Of a stretch of 64,000 nucleotides of DNA, positions 26,561-35,980 are shown one piece after another. Each line of letters begins with the position of its first letter. Within the stretch, counting starts at the first letter, position 1. The notes beneath the pieces were generated by a model. The model saw only the letters and a list, made by a program, of their open reading frames with translations, searched no databases and had not been told where the DNA came from. A program made the position numbers and the translations under genes. The DNA is from Nitrospina sp. (GTDB lineage Bacteria; Nitrospinota; Nitrospinia; Nitrospinales; VA-1), in assembly GCA_018653085.1 (NCBI GenBank), contig JABIAY010000059.1:58688-122687 (forward strand), written 5' to 3'.

Positions 26561-27712
26561 GTGGAAAACGAGACTGCAATCTTAATCGTGGATGATATTC
26601 CGGTGAACGTTGATGTGCTACGTAAAACCCTTGCGGTGAAGGGGTATTCGATTTCTATGGCTCCGAGTGGTGAGATGGCGTTGAAGATAGCCCCTAAAAT
26701 CAAGCCTGACCTGATTCTTATGGACGTAATGATGCCGGGAATGGACGGATTTGAGACTTGCCGGAAGTTAAAGGAAAACCCGGTTTTTGAAAATACTCCA
26801 ATACTCTTTGTGACAGGGAAAACGGAGACTGTGGATATTGTTGAGGCGTTTAAGTCGGGCGGTGCCGATTATATTACCAAGCCTTTCAGGAGCGAAGAGG
26901 TTTTAGCCCGGATTGAAACGCATCTTTGCCTGACGAAAACGATTAAGAAAAATAAATCTCTGGTCGAGGATTTGAAAGAAGCCATCCTCAACCTGGAAAG
27001 TGCCCAGCAGGAGAGCCTGGCAAAGTCCCAATTTTTGGGGCGGATGAGCCATGAACTTCACACACCCTTGAATGCCATAATCGGATTTTCCCAGTTGTTG
27101 GATATGGAGACAGAAAACCCTCTGAATGAGAGCCAGAGCGAAAATATTGCTGAAATAAACAAAGCGGGGAGACATCTTCTGAATCTTGTTGGTCAGGTTT
27201 TGGAGATTAACAGGATTGATTCGGGTGAGTTGAAGTGCGTTCCTCAGAAGGTTTCTCTGAGCGCAATTATAGACGATGCGGTTACCTCGATGTCTGATTT
27301 GGCGAAAGCTAAATGTGTCAGCTTTGATAACTTGATTGATAAAAATAGTGATATTTTTGTGAGTGCGGACCCTGACAAAATACAACAGATATTTTTAAAC
27401 CTACTGGACAATGCCGTTAAATACAATAAGAAGGGGGGCAAGGTTACCTTGAGCCTGGTCGAAGGCGGTCCTGAAAAAGTTTGTGTTGCCATTCGAGATA
27501 CAGGGGACGGGATACCGGAAGATAACTATGAAAAAATATTCGATCCGCTCTATCGGCTTGAGAGCCATGTCAAAAACTGTATAGATGGTGTTGGTGTTGG
27601 GTTGACCGTTGTTAAAAAGTTTATGGCAATTATGAGAGGCCAAGTTTCTGTGGAAAGCAAACTCGGAAGCGGAACTTGTTTTACGCTGGAATTTGAAAAG
27701 TGGGTTGATTAA
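26561..27712 (+). CDS. REC-HisKA-HATPase hybrid kinase/response regulator
   Basis: The 383 aa protein starts at GTG. An N-terminal receiver (Asp55 in LILMDVMMPGMDG) is followed by a coiled linker, a HisKA helix (SHELHTPLNA, His164) and an HATPase domain ('NLLDNAVKYNKKGG', 'DTGDGIPED', 'DGVGVGLTVVKKF'). The Arg usual after 'HEL' is His here. With no membrane segment, it is probably driven by phosphorylation of its own receiver from another kinase. A solute-binding lipoprotein gene follows after 76 bases. Confidence 0.9.
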   Translation: MENETAILIVDDIPVNVDVLRKTLAVKGYSISMAPSGEMALKIAPKIKPDLILMDVMMPGMDGFETCRKLKENPVFENTPILFVTGKTETVDIVEAFKSGGADYITKPFRSEEVLARIETHLCLTKTIKKNKSLVEDLKEAILNLESAQQESLAKSQFLGRMSHELHTPLNAIIGFSQLLDMETENPLNESQSENIAEINKAGRHLLNLVGQVLEINRIDSGELKCVPQKVSLSAIIDDAVTSMSDLAKAKCVSFDNLIDKNSDIFVSADPDKIQQIFLNLLDNAVKYNKKGGKVTLSLVEGGPEKVCVAIRDTGDGIPEDNYEKIFDPLYRLESHVKNCIDGVGVGLTVVKKFMAIMRGQVSVESKLGSGTCFTLEFEKWVD

Positions 27713-27788
27713 AGGATAGTGTTTGAAAACAATTCTCCTTATACTTGTCTTGCAATACAATTTCATTTTCGCTCCGTGAGGTTCTTCA

Positions 27789-28577
27789 GTGTTTAAAAAA
27801 TATATTTTAAAATTCATTCTGGCTGTTTTTTTTATTTTTAGTCTGGGTTGTGGGCAGGGGGAATCCCAAAACCCCAGGCTTGTCATCGCCATTGACGCGA
27901 CGTTCATCCCGATGTCGTTTTTAAATGACCGTGGGGAGCTCGATGGATTTGAGGTTGACCTGATTAAGGCGGTAGCGAAAAATGCCGGGTTCGATTATGA
28001 ACTGGTTAATGTGGAGTGGGGTGGACTGTTTGGCGGTGTGATCACTAAAAAATTTGATTTGGTCATCAGTTCAATAACGATCCTTGAGGAAAGAAAAAAC
28101 CGTATGGCCTTCAGTATTCCGTATTTGCAAAGCGGAGTTGCTGTGCTGGTCCGAAAGGATATCCAGGATGTTGATGATTTGGAAAAGCTTGCAGAAATCA
28201 AGGCCACAGTCGGAGCCCAGATCAACACGACCTCCTATTATTTTTTGCAGAAATACGAAGGAATAAAAATCAAGACTTATGAAAAATTTGGCCATGCAGT
28301 GATCGACTTGGCCAATGAGGGCAACGATGCAGTGGTAGGGGACTCGGTGCAGGTGAATTATTATTTTAATAAAAATAAAGAACTGAGCCAAAACACCCGA
28401 TTCCTGGGTTCTAGATTGACCTCGGAATATTATGGAATTGTTTTGCGTAAAGAGAATCTTGAGCTGAAACAAAAAATAGACGCAAGCTTAACGAAGCTCC
28501 TTGAAAACGGGACGGTACAAAAGATCCATGACAAGTGGAATCTGGGAGAATTCGCAGTAGTGCCTTTGCCTGAATAG
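27789..28577 (+). CDS. Family 3 solute-binding lipoprotein
   Basis: The 262 aa product begins at GTG, has a lipobox (SLGC, Cys21), and then the SBP_bac_3 fold: 'VIAIDATFIPMSFLNDRGEL', 'GFEVDLIKAVAKNAGF', 'VISSITILEERKNRMAFSIP'. This family binds polar amino acids or acts as a sensor domain. No ABC permease is near, but a REC-kinase is just upstream, so it may feed a signalling route. The ligand is not readable. Confidence 0.88.
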   Translation: MFKKYILKFILAVFFIFSLGCGQGESQNPRLVIAIDATFIPMSFLNDRGELDGFEVDLIKAVAKNAGFDYELVNVEWGGLFGGVITKKFDLVISSITILEERKNRMAFSIPYLQSGVAVLVRKDIQDVDDLEKLAEIKATVGAQINTTSYYFLQKYEGIKIKTYEKFGHAVIDLANEGNDAVVGDSVQVNYYFNKNKELSQNTRFLGSRLTSEYYGIVLRKENLELKQKIDASLTKLLENGTVQKIHDKWNLGEFAVVPLPE

Positions 28578-28584
28578 TACCTTG

Positions 28585-29859
28585 TCAAACCATGACCAGT
28601 GCCCCGGCGATACATCCCGTGAGGACTGTTGCGAGAAAAGCAGTCCATAAGGCGCGTCCTCCTATTACGGTGATGTCATGGGCCCGGGCTGGTGCCAGCG
28701 CGGTCAGGCCACCAATAAAAATCCCCAGGCTGGCAAGATGCACAAAACCACACAGCGCATAAGTTAAAATAATTATCGATCGCTGGGTAAACGGCACCGG
28801 GTCGGTAATCTGAGCTTGTGCCAGGGCAAAATAAGCGGATACTTCCGTTTCTATAAACCGTGAACCTAAAATCTGACCTGCCAGTTGCCATTCTTCGGGT
28901 CGTAGTCCGAGCAAGGCGGAAAAGGGTACGGTCAGCCATCCCAGTAGGGTTTGCACGGAAATATTTTGTCCGAACGATTTAGCGAGCGCCAGGTCCACCA
29001 AGGCTTCCAGGCCGAGCACCACGATCAGTACGGTGGCGATTCCCACAGCCATTTTGACACCTTGAGACCCCCCCGTGAACAGCGCAACCATGACATTGGA
29101 GGGTTTTTCGGTATCGGTATCGGCTTCTGGCAATTCCCCCAGGGTTTCGGGTACCTTCTGCTCGGGTAGTGAGAGTTTGCTGGCAATAACGGCGCAGGGG
29201 ATGGATATCAAGGATGCGGAAATGAGATGGCCCGCGATTTGAGGAAAAATATCACGCAGGGCGATGATATAAATTCCCATAACCGTGCTGGCAACGGTTG
29301 CCATCATGCAGGTCATCAGGGTGAGTAGTTCGGAGCGGGTCATTTTCATGAGGTAGGGATGAATGGTCAGGCCGGATTCAATCCCGACAAAAATATTCGC
29401 GGCGGCGGATAAGGATTCCGCTCCAGACAAGGTCAATAGGCGGTAAAAGATGCGAGCGAAAAATCGGACCACAGCCTGCATGATTCCCAGGTAGTACAGC
29501 CCGGAAATTACTGCGGAAAAGAAAATCACCGAAGGGAACACCTGAAAAGCAAGGATGAATCCTATGGAGGGGGAGCCATCCGGCATGGTTTGCCCCGGAC
29601 CAAGAGCGAGAGGGCCAAACAGGAAGAGTGCTCCTTTGTGGGAAGCGGTGAGGATGGCTACCAGTACATCATTGATCCACTGTAAGGCGGACCGGGACCA
29701 GGAAAGCCAAAACGTCAATGCTCCCAAAACCCAGGCCAGTGCCATACTACCTATGATGGTTTTTACGTTGACCCTTTGCCGACTGCCGGTAACCCAGGCG
29801 ATGAAAGCCACCAGAAAGAAACCGGAAAATGAAATTAAACGGTAAATGCTTTCATCCAT
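28585..29859 (-). CDS. Concentrative nucleoside transporter (CNT/NupC family)
   Basis: The 424 aa protein has about ten membrane segments with the CNT core and gate regions, including 'FQVFPSVIFFSAVISGLYYL', 'GAESLSAAANIFVGIESGLT' and 'SRFIETEVSAYFALAQAQ'. CNT proteins import nucleosides with Na+ or H+. Full length for the bacterial family. Convergent with the solute-binding gene. Nucleoside salvage is inferred. Confidence 0.9.
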   Translation of the reverse strand: MDESIYRLISFSGFFLVAFIAWVTGSRQRVNVKTIIGSMALAWVLGALTFWLSWSRSALQWINDVLVAILTASHKGALFLFGPLALGPGQTMPDGSPSIGFILAFQVFPSVIFFSAVISGLYYLGIMQAVVRFFARIFYRLLTLSGAESLSAAANIFVGIESGLTIHPYLMKMTRSELLTLMTCMMATVASTVMGIYIIALRDIFPQIAGHLISASLISIPCAVIASKLSLPEQKVPETLGELPEADTDTEKPSNVMVALFTGGSQGVKMAVGIATVLIVVLGLEALVDLALAKSFGQNISVQTLLGWLTVPFSALLGLRPEEWQLAGQILGSRFIETEVSAYFALAQAQITDPVPFTQRSIIILTYALCGFVHLASLGIFIGGLTALAPARAHDITVIGGRALWTAFLATVLTGCIAGALVMV

Positions 29860-29933
29860 AATGTAAGAATGTGGAGATTCATTGATGGGTGGAAAAATGG
29901 TGCCGGACCCGAATCATGCTTTTAGGATTGGGC

Positions 29934-30296
29934 TCATGAGTTCATTTCCAGGATTGATATGAGGCCGGTAATTTTTCCATTTTGGGTTACGGCGTAATGC
30001 CGGAGCTTCTTTTCTATCATCTTTTGCCGTGCTTCTTTCACGGAAGTGTTTGCGTCAAGAGAGAGAATGGGTTTTGACATAACGGTGGAAACGCTGACCT
30101 CGGCGGGGTCAATATTTTTTTCCAGCAACTTTATAAGATCGGTTTTGGTGAAAATGCCTGTATATTCCCCTGCATGTTTTATGAGTAACGCGTCTGTTCC
30201 CTGTGAGGACATTTTCTGTACTGCTTCCTCCACACTGGCATCCGGGTGGATAGAATATATGGTTTGCATGATTTCCAGGATTTGCTTGTCCGACAT
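29934..30296 (-). CDS. Two-CBS-domain protein
   Basis: The 120 aa soluble protein is nearly all a CBS pair (Bateman module): 'HPDASVEEAVQKMSSQGTDA' and 'LDANTSVKEARQKMIEKKLR', each followed by a beta-hairpin ending in a 'GI' turn. It probably senses an adenine nucleotide or S-adenosyl compound. No fused effector is present. It sits upstream of the nucleoside transporter gene on the same strand, 74 bases away. Confidence 0.9.
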   Translation of the reverse strand: MSDKQILEIMQTIYSIHPDASVEEAVQKMSSQGTDALLIKHAGEYTGIFTKTDLIKLLEKNIDPAEVSVSTVMSKPILSLDANTSVKEARQKMIEKKLRHYAVTQNGKITGLISILEMNS

Positions 30297-30465
30297 TTAT
30301 TGTTCCCCAGTGCTGTTTTTTCCGATCAATTCATTTGGGCGCTAGATTACCATTAATATGAATTTTTGAAAGTATATATAAATTGATTATGGGGATACCC
30401 TTTCTGCCTTGGGAGGGATATTATATATAGAAGGTATCGGCTTATTTTTTGGGTAAAACGAAGCT

Positions 30466-31437
30466 TTGAAAAAGAAATCTTTCATTATTTTGATGTGGTT
30501 TTTTGTGGCCGGGTTATTTTATCTGGGCCTGCAATCGATTGACTTGGATCGGGCATGGATCGAATTTTCCCGGGCGGATCCTTTCTGGTTATTTGGTGCG
30601 GTTTTTTTCAACGCCTGTATTTTACTGGTTTGGACTTTACTCTGGCGTTTACTCCTGCCAGAAAAATGTTCAGTTCCTTTTTCCAGGATATTTCAAGCCA
30701 ACTCTTATATGTCGACATCCTGCAATACCATTCCCTTCCCAGGAGGGCATGCGGTGGGGGTCATGGCTTTGGCCCGAAGAGCTGAGGTGGGGCACTCGAT
30801 AGCCTTGTCGGTATTGGCGCTTGATCAACTCATGGAAGGTTTCGCTAAAATTTTTGTTCTGACCTTGGTGGCAATTTTTGTTCCTCTGCCGGAGCCAATG
30901 AGGCAGGGGATTCTGGTATTTGTATTCGTTATTGGATTTTTTGCGGCAATCATGTTTTACCTTGCCCATAAGCAACCGCGCATTAAAGAAGACACCGTAT
31001 CCTTTATGGGCAAGGTCAGAAGGTTTGTATCACGCTGGTCTGTTCATCTGGAAATTTTAAGGGATGTGCGAATTTTCAGTTTTGGTCTTCTGCTGGCTTT
31101 TTTAATGATGTTTGCCCAAACCCTGGGAATTTGGGCGGTCCAAAAAAGCCTGGGCCTTGACCTGCCTTTCTGGGCTCCCATACTGGTCATGGGTGCTTTG
31201 AATCTGGCGACGGTTTTGCCTGTTACTCCCGGGAACTTTGGCATCTACGAAGGAACGGCTTTCCTAGCCTACCAATTTTACGGACTTTCCTCTGAATCTG
31301 CTTTAAGTCTGGCCCTTCTGCAACATCTTTGCTTTCTGATTCCCATGGTGGGGTCGGGTTATCTGGTGCTTTTATTTCTGACTTCTGCCCAAAAGCAGAG
31401 CCTGTCAGAAGAAAAGTGGGTCCCCGATGAAACTTAG
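30466..31437 (+). CDS. Flippase-like/LPG-synthase-TM (UPF0104) membrane protein
   Basis: The 323 aa protein starts at TTG, has about eight membrane helices, and contains 'SYMSTSCNTIPFPGGHAVGV' and 'PVTPGNFGIYEGTAFLAYQF', typical of the AglD/MprF N-terminal-like family. Relatives move or modify polar lipids. The soluble MprF synthase domain is absent, so lipid translocation is the more likely role. A polar-lipid or glycan-lipid function would fit the glycosyltransferase gene at 32142. Confidence 0.8.
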   Translation: MKKKSFIILMWFFVAGLFYLGLQSIDLDRAWIEFSRADPFWLFGAVFFNACILLVWTLLWRLLLPEKCSVPFSRIFQANSYMSTSCNTIPFPGGHAVGVMALARRAEVGHSIALSVLALDQLMEGFAKIFVLTLVAIFVPLPEPMRQGILVFVFVIGFFAAIMFYLAHKQPRIKEDTVSFMGKVRRFVSRWSVHLEILRDVRIFSFGLLLAFLMMFAQTLGIWAVQKSLGLDLPFWAPILVMGALNLATVLPVTPGNFGIYEGTAFLAYQFYGLSSESALSLALLQHLCFLIPMVGSGYLVLLFLTSAQKQSLSEEKWVPDET

Positions 31438-31869
31438 TGGGACTTTCCGGAGCACCGGAAGCAGGCGGATAGTATGGATCGTTGCCCCCGTTTTCTTTTA
31501 TTAGTGGCTCTTCAAGTATTTGAAATTTAGTCTATTATTTTTCACCTTTGACGGAACTACCTAATTAAAGGGACACCTCCAGTGAATATTTTGTCTCAGG
31601 TCATTTTGTAATTGGACTTGACGTTCCTTAAAGTTAGGCTCGAAATGGTTTTGGTGCTATAATTCGCGCCTAATAATAGGGTTACGTGTGTCAGTGTGAA
31701 GCGATTTATGAACCTTATAAATTGATTTGTCAGCGTAACGGGTTAAAGGCTTGTTCTGGTTTTGCTCTCTAAAAAAGCTTAGCTGAGATTCGGGCCCAAG
31801 TGAAAATTGGGAAGGTTTGTTGGGGGACTTAATTGGCCTTGCCGCTAAAAATGTTGGAGGGGAACTGTC
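31438..31869 (+). promoter_or_regulatory. Leader region of the cold-shock gene with extended -10 promoter
   Basis: This 430-base gap has an extended -10 TG-C-TATAAT (31655-31663). Transcription would begin near 31670, leaving about a 200-base 5' leader before the CspA-type start, as is usual for cold-inducible csp mRNAs. GGAGGGG (31856-31862) is the ribosome site. No coding frame is credible. Confidence 0.6.
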
Positions 31870-32070
31870 ATGGCAGAAGGAAAAGTAAAATGGTTTAACG
31901 ATAGTAAGGGTTATGGGTTTATCGAGTCTAGCGATGGGGAAGATTGTTTCGTCCATTTTTCTGAAATTCAGGGGGACGGCTTTAAGACTCTCACAGAGGG
32001 CCAGGCAGTCGAGTTCGAGAAGAGCATGGGTCAAAAGGGGCCTCAAGCATCCAAAGTGATACCCAAATAA
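31870..32070 (+). CDS. Cold-shock protein (CspA family)
   Basis: The 66 aa protein is a single cold-shock domain with '[20 protein letters not shown]' (RNP1-like) and DCFVHFSEI (RNP2-like). It binds single-stranded RNA or DNA and melts RNA structure at low temperature. A long leader precedes it and a strong terminator follows, so it is monocistronic. Confidence 0.97.
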   Translation: MAEGKVKWFNDSKGYGFIESSDGEDCFVHFSEIQGDGFKTLTEGQAVEFEKSMGQKGPQASKVIPK

Positions 32071-32085
32071 ATTTGGTTTGAGATT

Positions 32086-32124
32086 AAAAGCCGGTAGAGA
32101 TTTTTCTCTGCCGGCTTTTTTTTG
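32086..32124 (+). terminator. Intrinsic terminator after csp gene
   Basis: Fifteen-pair stem AAAAGCCGGTAGAGA / TCTCTGCCGGCTTTT with TTTT loop and T-run. Because the outer arm starts with A-run, it may also serve the convergent glycosyltransferase gene. Confidence 0.95.
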
Positions 32125-32141
32125 TCAAATTTCATCAAATG

Positions 32142-33131
32142 CTACGAATTTTCTGCCAGCAGTTTTTCTACCTGCTCCCAAACCTTGTCCACTGTAATGC
32201 TCCTGAAATGGAATTCCCCCGGATCTGGTCCCTCAACCTCTTCTCTGTCAAAATTTATGACTCTGCATAAACTGTCGGGAATTTCGTGCGGACCGGAACC
32301 AATTGGACAAATGGTTCCGAAAAGCGCCACAACCGGAGTTCTCACGGCAAACCCGATATGCATAGGCCCCGTGTCGGAAGTTACCATGAGTCTGGCCTTC
32401 GAGATAATGCTGGCGTTCACCAGAATAGACTGACTACAGACTTCCATCACTCGTGAGTTATCAAGTTGACCCAAAATAGTGAGGCCGCGTCCTTTTTCAT
32501 CGGGTCCTCCTCCTAGAACTATATTCCAGGATGTTGTCTCGAGAATTCGTTTTGCAAGCTCAGTGAAACGATCTACCATCCATCGCCGACCTTCTACTGC
32601 GGCACCCAAATTCAAATAAATATACTTGCCGGGACTGAAACCATGGTCTCTCAAAATTTGTTGCGACTCATCCAGAGTGTTCTGGTCAAAAAATATTTCC
32701 ATCTGTCCACCGTCCGGCTTCACGCCAAGTTTTTCCAGCATGATCGATCTTCTCTCTATTCCATGAACGGGGATGTCAATTTTTACGCGGTGTGATTCGG
32801 GTATCCAGTCCAGATTCTGGTGGCACCAGACGGGCAAGGAACGAAACCAGGGCAACAGCCGTTTAAAATTGCGGTTGGCGTGAAAAATAAAAATTGCGTC
32901 ATAATGCCGACCCAATAATTGAATTCCCAGGAAAGGTTGTCGGTACCATTGCTCCCGATATGCAAAAATTTTATTCAGGTAGGGATTAAATTCGAATAAA
33001 GGTTTCCATGCCCTGTTCACAACCAGGTCAATTTCCACTTCAGGGAAGGTCTTCTTCAAGGCCCGGATACCCGGAGTTCCCCAAAGGCAGTCTCCCATTC
33101 CACTAGAGCTAATTATGAGAACCTTTTCCAT
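32142..33131 (-). CDS. Glycosyltransferase family 9 (ADP-heptose:LPS heptosyltransferase-like)
   Basis: The 329 aa product shows the GT9 layout: 'VLIISSSGMGDCLWGTPGIR' at the N-terminus, 'YLNLGAAVEGRRWMVDRF' in the middle, and 'VTSDTGPMHIGFAVRTPVVA' in the C-terminal nucleotide-sugar domain. GT9 enzymes add heptose to lipopolysaccharide inner core. The exact sugar cannot be read. It follows a methyltransferase gene on the same strand, 62 bases away, consistent with a surface-glycan module. Confidence 0.88.
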   Translation of the reverse strand: MEKVLIISSSGMGDCLWGTPGIRALKKTFPEVEIDLVVNRAWKPLFEFNPYLNKIFAYREQWYRQPFLGIQLLGRHYDAIFIFHANRNFKRLLPWFRSLPVWCHQNLDWIPESHRVKIDIPVHGIERRSIMLEKLGVKPDGGQMEIFFDQNTLDESQQILRDHGFSPGKYIYLNLGAAVEGRRWMVDRFTELAKRILETTSWNIVLGGGPDEKGRGLTILGQLDNSRVMEVCSQSILVNASIISKARLMVTSDTGPMHIGFAVRTPVVALFGTICPIGSGPHEIPDSLCRVINFDREEVEGPDPGEFHFRSITVDKVWEQVEKLLAENS

Positions 33132-33193
33132 ATTTAATGCGGTAGTTTTTGCCTGGCCCTGAATTTTTGTTTGGAATTGACTGGAATACGGGC

Positions 33194-34165
33194 TTACGCA
33201 CCCTCACTGGTTTTCGACGCGATGATGAACAGGTTGAACCCGTATCCCGCCAGATCAAACAGGGGGCCGAAATAGGTTAGCGGATTGATGGTATTTTTAA
33301 GGTCGCGCTTGACGGAGAACCATAGCTTTCCGAGTTTGTCTTCCGGCTTGTTTCCTTCCTGGAAGGGTTCGGTGCCGCTACGATTGAAAAGGCCTTTTTT
33401 GGCCTTGTTGGTTTTTATATAGTCAATTTTGAAGCCGGCCTTCTGTAAAAGTTGTTCCAGAGAATTTTGCGAAAAAAAATAAATATGTTGTTTTATCCCA
33501 TAACTCAACCATTGTTCTTTAACAAAAATCGCATTTTTAACATTGGGGGTCCAGATTACCAAAAGCCCTCCAGGTTTTGTGGCCCGATTGATTTTTTCGA
33601 GACAAGCCAAAGGATGCCTGAGATGTTCAATCAGGTCCCACATTGTCACAACATCGAAAGTTTCGGGTTGAAAAGGCAGAGAGTCCTCCAGTGATCCCTG
33701 GTGTACCTGTGGAAGGCCGAGGTTCTCATGCGCATACTGAACATATTCAGGTAGCATTTCCAGTCCGTGCCCTTTCCATCCTCTATCCATTGCGCGTTTT
33801 ACAAAAAATCCGGCCCCGCACCCCAAGTCCAGCAGGTTTCCTTTGCCGGGTTTAAAAGTTTCGATAAGCTCTAACCGCGCGTGATAAAGTTTTGCAAAGG
33901 ACTTCTCTCTTTTTTGTCGTTCAAGGATATATTGTGAAAAATATCCCTGACTCGGATTTTCGCTGACCATCTCCGACCGATAAAAATTTTGCATGGTAGT
34001 GGAGTCGGGCAGGGGATTGACAAATTCGAGTTGGCAACTTGCGCAACGAACAATGAGAGAGCCGTCTTCCCGGTAAAGTACAGGGTGGAAATGCGTATCG
34101 CCACAGCATTCGCAGGGTGCGCGTTGTGAATGAGTTGATTGAAAAACCGCTTCTTTAGATTTCAT
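33194..34165 (-). CDS. SAM-dependent methyltransferase with N-terminal zinc ribbon
   Basis: The 323 aa protein starts with two CxxC pairs (Cys18/21 and Cys41/44), a zinc ribbon often seen in sugar- or lipid-related methyltransferases. A class I fold follows with 'NLLDLGCGAGFFVKRAMDRG' and a Methyltransf_23-like 'VVTMWDLIEHLRHPLACLEK'. A hydrophobic C-terminal tail may touch the membrane. It lies upstream of a GT9 gene, so modification of a glycan or sugar nucleotide is a reasonable inference. Confidence 0.85.
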   Translation of the reverse strand: MKSKEAVFQSTHSQRAPCECCGDTHFHPVLYREDGSLIVRCASCQLEFVNPLPDSTTMQNFYRSEMVSENPSQGYFSQYILERQKREKSFAKLYHARLELIETFKPGKGNLLDLGCGAGFFVKRAMDRGWKGHGLEMLPEYVQYAHENLGLPQVHQGSLEDSLPFQPETFDVVTMWDLIEHLRHPLACLEKINRATKPGGLLVIWTPNVKNAIFVKEQWLSYGIKQHIYFFSQNSLEQLLQKAGFKIDYIKTNKAKKGLFNRSGTEPFQEGNKPEDKLGKLWFSVKRDLKNTINPLTYFGPLFDLAGYGFNLFIIASKTSEGA

Positions 34166-34486
34166 CTCTAGGATATCGCAGGTTGAGGCATTGGGAAATC
34201 GGGGGAGCTATTCTGGAATATCATGGGTCACTCTGACCAAAAAGCCAAGGCCCTCCTTTTCTGTTTCCAGAAAAGCGTTGCCCAGGATTTCGGGTGACAG
34301 AGTAGGGTATTTAGTGTTGGTTTGCAACCTTGTAGGGTGCTGGAAATCGGTGATAATATGGTAGGCTAGGTTTTCAGTTATAAAACCCTATGTCTCCTTA
34401 TGATCCGGGCCAAAAGGGAAAAAGGTTGTGAGTACAGTATTGAATGAACGGTTTTATTCGCCAACTCAAAAACCAGAGGTGAGACC
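34166..34486. other. Intergenic region with a short protein-like minus-strand frame
   Basis: Between divergent genes. A minus-strand frame open from 34387 to the stop at 34208 reads like protein ('LSPEILGNAFLETEKEGLGF') but has no ATG/GTG start; TTG near 34326 is the only candidate. It may be a relic or a tiny gene. The malic enzyme ribosome site (GAGGTGAG) ends the region. Confidence 0.4.
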
Positions 34487-35917
34487 ATGACAAAAAGTGC
34501 CTTCACACCCAATGCAGGAGATAGCATTATTGTGCGTTTGAAAATCGAAGGCCAGGGGCTGTCCCGGGTAACAAGCCGCGTTGCGGAACTCAACGGGCAT
34601 ATCGGGGCGATAGATCTGGTTCGCCCTCTTTCTGGAGGGGCCTCTATCCGGGACTTCAGCATTTATACGTCAGGGTCGGAGCATGGTGAGGAAATTATTG
34701 CGGCATTGAAAACGGTGGAGGGCGTAGAAGTTGTTCATTTTTCTGATCGCACGTTTCTTATGCACTTGGGGGGGAAGATAGAAGTCACCAGCCGACAAAC
34801 TCTGAAAACGCGGGACGACCTTTCCATGGCCTACACTCCTGGTGTGGGTCGGATTTGTACTGCGATTCATCAGAATCCGGAAGAGGTGTACAAGCTAACG
34901 ATTAAACGCAACATGGTTGCGATTGTGACTGATGGCACAGCAGTTCTTGGGTTGGGCGATATCGGGCCGCATGCCGCGATGCCGGTGATGGAAGGTAAGG
35001 CGATGTTGTTTAAGGAATTCGCCGGGGTCGATGCTTTTCCCATATGTCTGGATGCCAAAGGTGTTGATGAGGTGGTTGCCGCTGTCCGAGCCATTGCGCC
35101 TGGTTTTGGCGGGATCAACCTTGAGGATATTGCGGCACCTCACTGTTTTGAGATTGAAAGAAGGTTGCAGGAGGAACTGGATATTCCGGTTTTCCATGAT
35201 GACCAGCACGGAACGGCGGTAGTGGTCTCCTCGGCATTGATCAATTCCTTGAAGCTTTTAGGAAAAAAAGCTGAGGACATCAAGGTTGTGGTTCTGGGTG
35301 CCGGGGCGGCAGGGACGGCCTGTACTAAAATGATCAAGCAACTGAAAGTGGATAATGTCATTGCCTGCGACCGAAAAGGGGCTATTCATAAATCACGGAG
35401 TGACCTCAACGAGGCCAAGCAATGGTTTGCGGACAACACCAACCCCGATGGGCTGAAAGGCAGTTTGCAGGAAGTCATTGCCGGGGCCGATGTGTTTCTG
35501 GGGGTTTCGGGTCCCCGTCAACTGAGTGTTGAGGATGTTAAAAAAATGGCCAAAGATCCAATTGTCTATGCAATGGCCAATCCGACTCCAGAAATCTTGC
35601 CTGAAGAGGCTGGGCCGCATGTGGCGGTCATGGCAACAGGCCGAAGTGACTACCCCAACCAGATCAATAATGTTTTATGCTTTCCCGGTCTTTTCAAGGG
35701 TGCGTTGGATTGCATGGCCACACATATCAATGAGGAAATGAAAATGGCCGCGGCTCATGCGATAGCGGATTGTATTGCCCATGACCATTTGCAACCGGAA
35801 TACATTATTCCAAGCGTGTTTGATACCAAGGTGGTCGAGAATGTGTCCGCCGCAGTGATCAAAGCCGCCAGGGAGACCAATGTGGCGCGCAATAGAGGTA
35901 GAAACAAGTTTGAATAG
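34487..35917 (+). CDS. NAD(P)-dependent malic enzyme with N-terminal ACT domain
   Basis: The 476 aa product has an ACT-like domain (about 10-85, 'IIVRLKIEGQGLSRVTSRVA') and a full malic enzyme: 'AYTPGVGRICTAI', 'VTDGTAVLGLGDIGPHAAMP', 'PVFHDDQHGTAVV' and 'VVVLGAGAAGTACTKMI'. It decarboxylates malate to pyruvate. The ACT domain suggests allosteric control by an amino acid or other small ligand. Pyruvate kinase lies 24 kb away and is not linked. Full length, cytoplasmic. Confidence 0.95.
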   Translation: MTKSAFTPNAGDSIIVRLKIEGQGLSRVTSRVAELNGHIGAIDLVRPLSGGASIRDFSIYTSGSEHGEEIIAALKTVEGVEVVHFSDRTFLMHLGGKIEVTSRQTLKTRDDLSMAYTPGVGRICTAIHQNPEEVYKLTIKRNMVAIVTDGTAVLGLGDIGPHAAMPVMEGKAMLFKEFAGVDAFPICLDAKGVDEVVAAVRAIAPGFGGINLEDIAAPHCFEIERRLQEELDIPVFHDDQHGTAVVVSSALINSLKLLGKKAEDIKVVVLGAGAAGTACTKMIKQLKVDNVIACDRKGAIHKSRSDLNEAKQWFADNTNPDGLKGSLQEVIAGADVFLGVSGPRQLSVEDVKKMAKDPIVYAMANPTPEILPEEAGPHVAVMATGRSDYPNQINNVLCFPGLFKGALDCMATHINEEMKMAAAHAIADCIAHDHLQPEYIIPSVFDTKVVENVSAAVIKAARETNVARNRGRNKFE

Positions 35918-35980
35918 CAGGTTCATTTTTCTGATTAAAAGTTTTTTGATTTTTTCTCCCTCGCCTTCAATGCTTCGCGT

